The notes below the pieces were generated by a model. The model saw nothing but the letters and a program-made list of their open reading frames with translations, had not been told where the DNA came from and searched no databases. This document shows positions 39,694 to 50,179 of a stretch of DNA of 64,000 bases, piece after piece; position 1 is the stretch's first letter, and each line of letters begins with the position of its first letter. The stretch comes from Thraustochytrium sp. TN22 (Eukaryota; Sar; Bigyra; Thraustochytrida; Thraustochytriidae), in contig JABLUY010000015.1 in the NCBI GenBank assembly GCA_013306675.1, positions 1-64,000 of the forward strand, given 5' to 3'. The position numbers and the translations under genes were made by a program.

Positions 39694-41691
39694 TCAAAGA
39701 ATCTCCTCAAGCAACTTGCGCGTGGCCGGCGTGGGCGCAACGCCAAGGTCTGCGAACTGGAGGGCACGGCGACGGCCAGCGCCAGCCTCGGGGTCCGGTG
39801 TCGAGACGCGCTCCAGCAGGCTTGGCGTGCGCGGAAGAGTGAGCGGGCTCGAGGCCATGCCGGAGGTGTGCGCGAAGCGCTTGCGCTCGAAGGCGGAGCG
39901 CTCCTCGTCAAGGCGACGCGCCTCCTCGAGAAGCATGGCGCGGTCCGTCTCGAGGCGCTCACGCGCGCGCTGCATGTCGAGCTCCTGCAGATTGAAGAAC
40001 TCCTGCGAGCGCAGTCGGGCAATCTCATCGTCGAGCCCGCTAGACGGCGGCGCCTTGAGGTCGAGGGCGTCGTCGTCGTGCTGTGGCGGCGCTTGGCAGA
40101 GCAGGGTGGACCGCAGGCAGGCGTCCAGGTCTCTGATGAGGGTCTTGGCCTGGTCGAGGCGCTCCTTGAGGTCGTCCTCGGAGGGAGGCGCACCGTCATC
40201 GCCGCCCTCGAGCGGACCCGGGCCCGCCTCGAGAGCCTCCAAGAAGGAGAGCGTGTGGTTCTGCACGTCGGCAAGGCGGCGCTCGAGCTGGTCCGCTGGC
40301 AGGTCAAAGCTCGCTTCAGCGAGGCGCAGCGTGTCAATCTCCATCGCCCGGGCCCCAGTGTGCGTCACGTCGCCCTCCTCCGTGCCGCCCTCGGGCCCAG
40401 AAGCGGCAAGAAGGCTGCCGGCCCGCGGTGTGCGGGCTGGCACTGGCGCCGGCGCCGTCGCCAGGGCCTGGAGCTTGGTGAGGATAAGGTTCTGCATGGA
40501 GTGCAGCGAGATGCGCAGCTTCTGGTTCTCGTTGACCAGGTAGGCGACACGACGGCCGCGGGATGTCTCGGCAGCGGCCTCGAGCTCCGCAAGCGCGCGC
40601 GACGCAGCCTCGGCGTCGTCCACGGCGTCCTGGACGGCTTCGTCCGAGTCCGCGTGCGCGCGCGCCGGCGCCAGCGCCGGGTCGCTGTCCAGCAGCGGGC
40701 GCGTACCGCCGGCCTTGGGCGGCGTGTCCTGCTCTAGGCCACGCTTCAGCGTCTTGTCTCGCTGCACCTGCAGCATCTGCATGCGCTTCTGCAGGCGCTC
40801 GTACTCGGCCTCGCGTCGGTTGAGCGCGGCCTGCCAGCCCTTTTGCTGGCCTTCCATCTTAGCGATGTTGACCTGCAGCTCCTTGTTCCACGCGTCGCTA
40901 CGCTGCTTCTCCTTGGCCGCTTGCTCCGAGGCGATGCGGGCGCGATTTTCCAGCGCCGACAGATCCTGCTTCAGGCAGAGCACTTGCAGCTTGAGCGCCT
41001 CCTTTTCGTTCTGCAGCCTCTTGCAGTCCAGCTGCACGCTGTGCGCGGCGTCTTCGTAGTTCTGCGTGATGTTTGACGATTGCCGTAGTTCCTCCAGGAC
41101 CGCCTGCACGACCTGCACGATGCTCTTCGGATCCTCCAGTCGCAGCTGTGGAAACCCAAGCGCATCGAGCTTCGCGTTCAACCCGCCCATGACTCCGTCC
41201 GCATCCGCGGCCACGATCTCGCTGGAAACAAGCAGGCGCTCCTCGACCAGCAGCTGAGGCTCCTCAAAGCTGTCGTCAGCGGCAGCGGCGCTCGACAAGG
41301 GCGCCGCCGACGCCGCCGCCGATGACGACGACGACGACGACGTCGACGACGGCAATGCCGCGGGCGGCATGGCCGGCGCGGCCACGGCCGCTGACGTCGA
41401 GGTGTGCAGCGGCTTGGGCGCCTTCGCTGGCGATGCCAGTGACCCCGCCACCGATGCAGCCGACCGCATCGACAACTGTAAAGCGTCCTGGTTCTCCTTG
41501 CCGCCGTCATCCTCCGACGTATTAGCGCCCACTGAGTCGGCGTCAGCCATGGCCTCGCGCTTCTTACGCCTCAGCCACGGCTTAGCCGGCGGCGCGCCAC
41601 CACCCTTGCTTGTATTCTTGAAGGATGCCGTAAAGTCCATGAGCACGCCGGCATCGCCCTCGCCAGCCGCGCCCAGGTTCTCCTCGTCCAT
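39694..41691 (-). CDS. SSX2IP / MSD1 (ADIP)-like centrosomal coiled-coil protein
   Basis: The ATG at 41691 gives 665 residues starting MDEENLGAAGEGDAGVLMDF; the upstream in-frame part runs into the duplicated block and is not coding. Residues about 165-320 fit the ADIP domain: LNAKLDALGFPQLRL, then SIVQVVQAVLEELRQ, a coiled coil with DCKRLQNEKEALKLQV, and YERLQKRMQMLQVQRDK. In animals SSX2IP and in fission yeast Msd1 anchor microtubules at the centrosome or spindle pole. A second set of coiled coils follows (about 370-620), and the C-terminus PATRKLLEEIL is short and hydrophobic. Family membership rests on the order of these segments; confidence is moderate. Confidence 0.7.
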   Translation of the reverse strand: MDEENLGAAGEGDAGVLMDFTASFKNTSKGGGAPPAKPWLRRKKREAMADADSVGANTSEDDGGKENQDALQLSMRSAASVAGSLASPAKAPKPLHTSTSAAVAAPAMPPAALPSSTSSSSSSSAAASAAPLSSAAAADDSFEEPQLLVEERLLVSSEIVAADADGVMGGLNAKLDALGFPQLRLEDPKSIVQVVQAVLEELRQSSNITQNYEDAAHSVQLDCKRLQNEKEALKLQVLCLKQDLSALENRARIASEQAAKEKQRSDAWNKELQVNIAKMEGQQKGWQAALNRREAEYERLQKRMQMLQVQRDKTLKRGLEQDTPPKAGGTRPLLDSDPALAPARAHADSDEAVQDAVDDAEAASRALAELEAAAETSRGRRVAYLVNENQKLRISLHSMQNLILTKLQALATAPAPVPARTPRAGSLLAASGPEGGTEEGDVTHTGARAMEIDTLRLAEASFDLPADQLERRLADVQNHTLSFLEALEAGPGPLEGGDDGAPPSEDDLKERLDQAKTLIRDLDACLRSTLLCQAPPQHDDDALDLKAPPSSGLDDEIARLRSQEFFNLQELDMQRARERLETDRAMLLEEARRLDEERSAFERKRFAHTSGMASSPLTLPRTPSLLERVSTPDPEAGAGRRRALQFADLGVAPTPATRKLLEEIL

Positions 41692-42693
41692 CTCACGAAG
41701 CGAACAGGACCGACGCGCGAGCAAGCTGCCTGCCCGCCTCCACAGGGACGCCGACCGCCTCGATCCAGCACTACTCCGCCCCTTTCGCGCGCGAGCTTCG
41801 GCTCTGGCCTCGCGCGCAGCCGCCCGCCGCGCGCGCCGCACCGCGCCGTCGCTATAGAGCGCAGGACCGCCCGAGCCTAGCGCGCGGTAACCGCCACGAG
41901 GGGCCCGAAAATGCGTTGCGCAGAGGTGCGTGCTGCACTGCACTGCAAATGAAAACACGCGGCCAAAACCAAAATGCAAGCACGTACGCGGCCAATATGG
42001 AAAGCGCTGGCTGCTGCAATCTCTGGTGACTGCGACTGTGACAGAGGAGTTGGCTGCTTTGTCCATCTCGATTGACAGTGAGGCTTCGATGAAGGGTTGC
42101 TCCCGGGCTAGTTCGCTCGCAGTCGTACAAGCTGGAGGAGAGTGGATGTGCATGCACAGAAGATGCCAGAAAAGCTGTTCACGCTTGTTATCAAGGCGAA
42201 GCTCCAGTACCAGGCTACCCATACTAACCTACCGCGACGCAAGGCTGTATGCGTCTACGGTGGCTTGTAGTGCGCCTTGGACACCGTCTGCTGGGGCATC
42301 AGGCTCTTCGCCGCGCTTTTTGCCGCCAAGGCGAGGAAGCTGGCACTGCCAGGCCAGCATCCAAGCGTCTCTCCTCTGACTGGCAGAGAAAGGGCGATCG
42401 TGGTAACCCTCCTGCGACTCTACTACTCCATGCTGCAGCCGCGTGGCGCCGTGCGTGGCCTATGTCCGAGTCCGAGTCGTTGGCAAGGCGCAGGCGCTCG
42501 GCGCCGCTCGGCGCCGCTGGGCCCCTTTGTCAGTGGCGTCGTTCGCGCACCACGCACTGGCGCGCGCTAGCCTAGGGCGCGGGCTTGCGTCGGCAGCAGA
42601 AACGCGAGGGGCGCGGCGCAGCGGGCAATAGCGCAGCGGCGGCGGCGGGACAGCAGGGCGGAGAGGAGGCGGGCGGCGCGAGCGGCAGCCACG
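41692..42693. other. Intergenic between MSD1-like gene and trpA copy 2
   Basis: From about 41975 rightward it belongs to the duplicated block shared with 6280-6690. It includes a GGCGCCGCTC double repeat near 42498-42518 and the trpA leader. No gene seen. Confidence 0.5.
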
Positions 42694-43500
42694 ATGACGG
42701 TGGCGGACCTGGAGAAGACCTTCGCCAAGGCGGGCGAGGAGAAGCGCGCGGCCTTCATCCCGTATGTGACGGCCGGCTACCCGAGCAAGGCGGCGACCGT
42801 GCCGCAGATGCTGGCGATGCAGGAGGGCGGCGCGGACGTGATCGAGCTGGGCATGCCGTTCTCGGACCCGATGGCGGACGGCCCTGTTGTGCAGGAGTCC
42901 AGCTTCGTGGCGCTCCAGGGCGGGATGAAGATGGAGGACCTGCTGGCCATGGTCAAGGAGGCGCGCACCAAGGGCCTGACGGTGCCCGTCATCCTCATGG
43001 GCTACTGGAACCCGTTTATGCAGTACGGCGAGGAGAAGCTCGTCAAGGACTGCGCCGAGGCCACCATCAGTGGTTTCATCGCGGTGGACCTGGCGGGTCC
43101 TGAGGCCGTGCGCTTCGCGGGGCTCTGCGCAGCATCCAACCTCGCCTACGTGCCGCTCGTCGCACCCACGTCCACGGACAAGCGTCTGGCCGAGGTGGCC
43201 AAGATCGCCTCGGGCTACGTGTATTGCGTCTCTGTCACCGGCGTCACAGGCGCGCGTGATCAGCTGCCGGAGGACCTCAAGGAGTTTACTGATCGCGTTC
43301 GCACGCATTTCAAGATCCCGCTGGCTGTCGGCTTTGGCCTCAACACCCGTCAGCACGTCATTGACGTCTACCAGTACGCCGCCGGCGCCGTCATGGGCAG
43401 CGTTGTGATCAAGACCATCAAGGGCGCCGGCGACAGCGTGGACGCGCAGTGCGACGCAGTGCGCGACTTTATCAAGAGCGTGACTTCTGACGGCAACTGA
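42694..43500 (+). CDS. trpA: Tryptophan synthase alpha subunit, copy 2
   Basis: The 268-residue enzyme has the same reaction and motifs as copy 1, including Glu51 and Asp62 in IELGMPFSDPMADGP and the intact phosphate site. By hand alignment it differs from copy 1 at about 33 of 804 coding bases, about 31 of them silent. Flanking DNA has diverged more and with indels. That pattern means both copies have been kept under protein-level selection since duplication, or have been partly homogenised by gene conversion. No stop, frameshift or altered catalytic residue is present. Confidence 0.95.
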   Translation: MTVADLEKTFAKAGEEKRAAFIPYVTAGYPSKAATVPQMLAMQEGGADVIELGMPFSDPMADGPVVQESSFVALQGGMKMEDLLAMVKEARTKGLTVPVILMGYWNPFMQYGEEKLVKDCAEATISGFIAVDLAGPEAVRFAGLCAASNLAYVPLVAPTSTDKRLAEVAKIASGYVYCVSVTGVTGARDQLPEDLKEFTDRVRTHFKIPLAVGFGLNTRQHVIDVYQYAAGAVMGSVVIKTIKGAGDSVDAQCDAVRDFIKSVTSDGN

Positions 43501-43586
43501 CAGTGAAGCTGCAACTCTCCGGCGAACGAACTGCCTTTTCGAGCTTGTAGTCCGAGTCGTGCTGGCTCTAACCAACTCACTGCTCA

Positions 43587-44950
<1,364 letters not shown>

Positions 44951-47598
44951 TCCTGCCAGAGGGGCTTGTGCGTCCATCGGAGCCTACACACTGTGTACTC
45001 CACCCTGCCAGCGGACAAGGGGAAGGAAGGAAGGTAGCCTGGGCAGGACCGACCACTCGTCCTTGCAAGCGCAATACGGCCAAGGGCCGCGGAGCGCGGC
45101 CCAGAGCAGGCTTTCGAGCAGCCAAGAACAAACCTTGGAAAGCCCCAGAAGACTGAGCAGAGCAGGTCGAGAAAGCGAGTCAAATGGTATCCCTGTCTTC
45201 TTTTTTTGGCGATCGTAGGTGCTTGGAAAGGTCATTCTTGAGCCTGTGCATGACCTTGACCAGCATCAAAAGGTTATGCGCAATGGGACCGATGAAGCTG
45301 TTTCGAACCTTCAACGAGCCACCTGATGAATTTGTCGACTCCAAGCGCATTCGTTCCTCGGCACATGTACATCTTGGTCACCCTCGAGGGTCCATTGCTC
45401 CGTCAAAAGTCACCGCGAGTAGTCTTCAGCTCGTACATCTTCGGCTCGAGAAGCATTTTCATCGAGCCCAAGATCTTCCTCAAGGGCTCCCACAAACTTG
45501 GCCTCATAAGCAGCCTTTAGAAGAGTTGCTGCTGCCCCCTCCACAGGCGACTAGCAGCTCCGGTCGCCGTCACAAGGGCCGGCGATGCCTATCGCTTCAA
45601 GCTCGCTGCGGACCCCGTCCGAGGCGGTGTCAAAAGCCGTGTTTTTCCTCACAAACAATGGTCCAAGTGGTATCACCGTGCAATGATCTCACCAGGCCCG
45701 GCACTTGAGCGCTCGATGCCTCACTGCGTGCGCGTAGGCGTCGTGGCCATGAAGAGATTGGTGCCATTGCGGGAAAGCGCGGACACCGCGACAGACTCAT
45801 TCACATCCACGAAGCCGTATCTCTCCTCGTCTGGTTGCTTTTGGAGGCTAGCGCGGCTGTGCATGATGGTGTCCCTCGGGAGCTCGACGACAGGTCGCCA
45901 TCCACGAGGCCTCCGTCCGAGGCGGACGTGCGGCTCAGGTACAGGGTCAGCGGGTGGCACAGGCGGACCTGGCACTGCTGGCAGTACTCACAGGCCTTTG
46001 ACATCCTCTTGCTCGGAGGGTGGCGCCGGCGGGTAGCTGCTCGCCGTTCATCTTCATCGCTCATGGATCCATCCACCGCTCGGGCTGAATGCCGCTGAAC
46101 CTCACCACGGCGAGCATGGACGCCTTCAGACCGTGGAATGTCACGTCTCGCGCGCAGTCGAGCACGCGCGGCTTGGGCGCGCGAAGCTTCTGAGCAGCCA
46201 ATCGTCCTAGCTAAATCTCAGCCTACGCTGCGCCCGCTGCAACTGCCACGAGCTTGCTCGATGATGCGCGGAGCAGCGCTTACGTGGCCGCCCGTGCTGC
46301 CGCGAGGCGCCGCTCTCGTGCGGCACGCCGTAATGCTTGCGTGGCCGCGCGGCCGTTGTTGGTTTCGATGCTCATGACGCTCTTAGCCTCTTGCCGCCAT
46401 GGTGTGGCGCCTGGGCTTGCAAATAAGCCGCGCGTGGACGGCCGGCGGCGAGGGGCCTTTCGCAGCCCGCTGCGCAGCCGCGGCACTGCGCGTCACGCAC
46501 TGCAGCGCGGGCTACGCGGCGGCCGTCATGCAACTGCCCGCGAGGCTCGAGGCCAGGTAGCTCCGAGACGGCTCGAGGCCCTGGGCCTGTGCCAGTCGAT
46601 TTCGAAGCTGAGCTTTTCTACACACTCGTGCGCTCGCCGCTAGCGCTCGCCGCTCGCGTGCGCGCCTCCGACTTCACGTTCGCGGTCGTTGGCAGCTCCC
46701 ACTTCTTCCCCGCCGGCAGCCTCACTGCACTGGCAGGCTGGCCGCCTCCGACTCGGGCCGACTGACTCGGAGTTGCTCGCTGCCACTGGCAGAGGTGCAC
46801 GGCCCCGCTTCAACTTGAAGTTCCCACTGCAGTCACGAGCGGGTCGGAGCGTCGTCCCTGCACTGCAGTGCGTGACTGGGTCTCGTCACTCCTGCCAGTG
46901 GGCCGGCCACTGCCAGTTGCTCTGGTGCGCTTCGGACTGGTGGCGGGTCGCCATGCGGCCAGCGGCCCTGGCGGGCGGAGTCGGGCGGACCCGCTCCTAA
47001 CCAACACAGTCTCTGGCACGGCCCCCATTGAGGGGCGGCCCATGCCAGTGGCGGGTCAGAAAACGCCGGTGGCAGGCGTGTCCTCGGCCACTGCAACTTC
47101 ATCAGGGCTCGCTGCCAGCGCCGGGGTGCGGTTGATCGCCATCGATGCGGCGAGTTCCGGTTGCGAGTTGTGACCCTGGGATTTCCGTGGGGTAGGAGGG
47201 AGAAATAGCCTGAGCGCAGGAGCGGGGGGTGGAGGTGGGAAAGGAGCCTCAACGAGGCGACTGAACTTGCGTGACTAACTGACTATTTTACTGCGTTAGC
47301 GCCTATTAGCTGCGACGGGGCGTTCCGCCCTCCCGCCACCCCGGTACTGCAGCAGTCAGTCAGGCCTCTCGAAGTGAGGAGATTTGCTGCAGGTGAAGTG
47401 CACCAAATATCGAATCGATCGCCTCTCTTGCCAGCGCCTCCAGCGGCTCAGCCTGCTTTCTATAATTGCGCGGCAGCTAGACGCGGCAGCCGCGTACGAC
47501 GCCACGGGCGTGCTGGGCCGTCGCCGACCGCCGCGTAGGAGCATCGCTGAGAGTGCGGGCGCTTGGGCCCGCGCGGGCGCTTGGGCCCGCGCGTAGCC
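44951..47598. other. Long intergenic region with scattered protein-like fragments
   Basis: 2.6 kb with no intact gene. On the minus strand short stretches look coding: KMYMCRGTNALGVDKFIRWL (about 45375-45310), LLKAAYEAKFVGALEEDLG (about 45525-45465) and YGFVDVNESVAVSALSRNGT (about 45825-45760), in different frames and broken by stops. They suggest one or more decayed genes of unknown family. 46640-47560 is GC-rich with repeated GCCACTGGCA-type motifs and nothing recognisable; a CGCGCGGGCGCTTGGGCC duplication at 47560-47595 lies just before the sulfotransferase start. Confidence 0.4.
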
Positions 47599-48927
47599 AT
47601 GATGTCAACGTGGAGCCGGCGCTCGCTCATGCAGACGGTCGTGATGCCAGCGAAGGCAGCGAAGGCAGTCTTGAAGCAGCGCTTCCTTCTCATTTGCATT
47701 CTATGTGTAGTGGTAACGGTGAGGATGCTCCCCCCTTACTCGGAGCTCTCTGATCGCGATCTAGCCAGGACCCCGGACGAGGATCTCCTCCTCGCGCAGA
47801 GCAATTTGCTCCTCGCGGAGAAGATCCTCAAGGAGGAGGTCCTCGAGGAGGAGGAGGGCGATGCCCATGAAGGCCTAGGCCCTTTCATCCCGGGCCGGTC
47901 CCAGTGGACGTTGAAGCAGATTGATGCTTTCAACCGCCAGATCGAGCTTGAGACGGACAACATTCTGCGCAAGCTGAAGGAGAATAGAGTTGGCTGCATC
48001 CCGTCAATTTGTGGCGAAGAGCACCACTTTCGTGAAGGCAACGCTACCCAGGGCGTGAAACTAGCTCTCGCCTCGCTTCCTGGCTCGGGTAACACGTGGA
48101 CGCGGAGCGTGCTTCGTTCGGGGACAAGGGTTTTCACTGGATCGATCTACATGGACGACGTCATGCTTTTCAAGGCGGGTTTCCGAGGGGAGATGCTGCC
48201 TGAAGCGGACGGCCGCACGTGTCTAGTCAAGACCCACTACCCATTCACGAGGGAGGGGAGCTTTTGGCACTGGGCTGATGGCGCTGTGCATGTCATGCGC
48301 TCCCCATTCGATGCATTTGTCGCTGAGTGTAATCGCTTTTTGTCTGGCAAAAACCACACTGGGATTATGCAGGACCATCAGAGGTTCGTTCGCGCCTGCT
48401 CCGATTTTATTCGTGGTAGGAACGTGGACCTCCGGAAGATGTACGCGCTGTTTACTGGGGATGATTTCCGCTCGATCAGGTCGCGCAAGACCTCCTACAC
48501 TAGAATTCATTTGCTGGAGCATCGTCGCATGCCTATCGCAACGGTTTTCTATGAGGACCTCATGAACAACTTTCTCCCGGCCACAGCATCTCTGCTGGTG
48601 TGGCTGAAGATGATGAACGAATACGATACGACCTGGCCGGACGCCATGACCGGCCTTCTCTGCGTTTTGAAGGAGCTCAAGGGGCAAGAGAGTATGAAGC
48701 GCCCACCGAAAACCCCTCCTACGGATCTCTATCGTGAGCGGACCACGGGCAAGATGAACCGGAACGCTCACCTCATCTGCGATGCGGCTGCACAAGTCTG
48801 GAACGAGCCGAAGTGGGGTCCTTGCGATGGGCACTTCCAGTCCGAACGCAACGTCTCAAAGTCGCCGCTTCCTGATGACATCAACTACGACTTTTGCAGG
48901 CCCGGTGAGAACCCTTTCGGAGGCTAG
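47599..48927 (+). CDS. WSCD-type membrane sulfotransferase
   Basis: The double ATG at 47599/47602 gives 442 residues. A basic N-terminus and one hydrophobic segment (about 29-42, FLLICILCVVVTV) make it a type II membrane protein, probably in the Golgi. The catalytic domain begins LALASLPGSGNTWTR (155-169), the 5'-phosphosulfate-binding loop, continues CLVKTHYPF, and has VMRSPFDAFVAECNR (232-246), the 3'-phosphate-binding segment. The pattern matches the WSC-domain-containing sulfotransferase (WSCD) family; no WSC domain itself is present. It would transfer sulfate from PAPS to a glycan or protein; the acceptor is unknown. An intact sulfatase lies 5.8 kb downstream. Confidence 0.82.
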   Translation: MMSTWSRRSLMQTVVMPAKAAKAVLKQRFLLICILCVVVTVRMLPPYSELSDRDLARTPDEDLLLAQSNLLLAEKILKEEVLEEEEGDAHEGLGPFIPGRSQWTLKQIDAFNRQIELETDNILRKLKENRVGCIPSICGEEHHFREGNATQGVKLALASLPGSGNTWTRSVLRSGTRVFTGSIYMDDVMLFKAGFRGEMLPEADGRTCLVKTHYPFTREGSFWHWADGAVHVMRSPFDAFVAECNRFLSGKNHTGIMQDHQRFVRACSDFIRGRNVDLRKMYALFTGDDFRSIRSRKTSYTRIHLLEHRRMPIATVFYEDLMNNFLPATASLLVWLKMMNEYDTTWPDAMTGLLCVLKELKGQESMKRPPKTPPTDLYRERTTGKMNRNAHLICDAAAQVWNEPKWGPCDGHFQSERNVSKSPLPDDINYDFCRPGENPFGG

Positions 48928-50179
48928 AGCTAACTCGAATAAGCATGCTTCACAAGCTGTCAAGGCGCCACCTTGGCTTCCTCCGGCCAGATGGGACATT
49001 AGGGCCCGCCCGATAAACGTCGCCCCATGGCACCACCCTCAATCTGAGCAGAAGTGCAGGCTGGCGAGCACAGGCGCGAGGATAAAGCCCGCAAAATTGC
49101 CCACCTCCAGCTCGTTCGTGCGGGACTGTGGACGTCAAACGCTGAGGTACATTGCCTGAAGAAGCTTGCGCATGCTGGGGCTGCCGGAACTGGCGTTTGA
49201 CGACTAACCAAGCTGCAAATTTCCGCTCACCAGAAGAGGCCAGTGGAGACATCTCTCCGGGCCTGGGTTCGCCGATGCGAAGGCGTACCTTCGATTTCGC
49301 CCAGGTTGTCCTCGCGGGCGTGCCAAACGCGTGAAGTAGCGCGCAGGCCCCTATTGACGTGCGGCCTCATCTGCTTGCGCTGTGCTTGTGGCCGCAGGCT
49401 CCTCTTTGCCAAGTTCGTGCAGTGCTGGTGGTTCCTCTTGCAAGGTTAGAGCGCACCGACCTCACTCAAACGCCTTGCAGCTTTACGTGAGCGGTGCCAT
49501 CGCCTACGCGCATGCCGCGACGGACTCCCTCTCCGCTCTTGTCGCCACCGCCCCCCTGCCTCGCGCTGCGCACCGACGACGGTCCGACGTTGATGCCACA
49601 ACATGCAGTGACCATGACTGCCCAGCCTGAGCTTGCAACTGCCTGTGAAAGGCTGAGTGAGTCAACAACCGAGTGCTTGGGCTGACAGTGAATAAGCCCC
49701 GCGCAGCGGACGCGCAGCGCCGCAGCCTGACTCGGAGCCCATGTCGGGTCGCCCCCGTTGACGTTGACGCAGCGGCGCCCCCCTCCTTCAAGCTGCCGAT
49801 CACGACGAGACGACGAAGGCTCAGATGCTGGCAGTGCCGTGCTGCAGGCCCGCGGCGCCGGGCACCGTGCAGTCACGGTGGCCTGCGCCGCAGTGGCCGC
49901 ACGACGAACGTAGACATCAGCGTCGCCCCTAGAGTCAGGCCACCGAGCCGCCGAGCAGGTTGGGCTCGCGGCGGTTAGCGCGCAGCAGCAGCGCGGGCCC
50001 GGCAGCAGCGACGGCAGCGCTGGCAAAAAGCCTTGGCCGCGCGCGGCTAGTTTCCGCTTGCGGCGGGCGCGGCCGCCGCGATCGCCGGGGTCTGGGCCGG
50101 TCCGGACGCCGTTGGCCGAGTGCGCGCGCGCAAGCGAGGCCCGTCCTCTCGCCCGGTCGCCAGGTCGAGGTCTGCCGCC
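48928..50179. other. Intergenic, no recognised gene
   Basis: 1.25 kb between the sulfotransferase and CAP-H2. Short frames on both strands have no motif. The last 200 bp are very GC-rich, as expected for the CAP-H2 leader. Confidence 0.45.

Noticed and set aside
41692-42222. N-terminal extension of the MSD1-like protein
   Set aside because: It runs into the duplicated trpA-block sequence and has no conserved motif.
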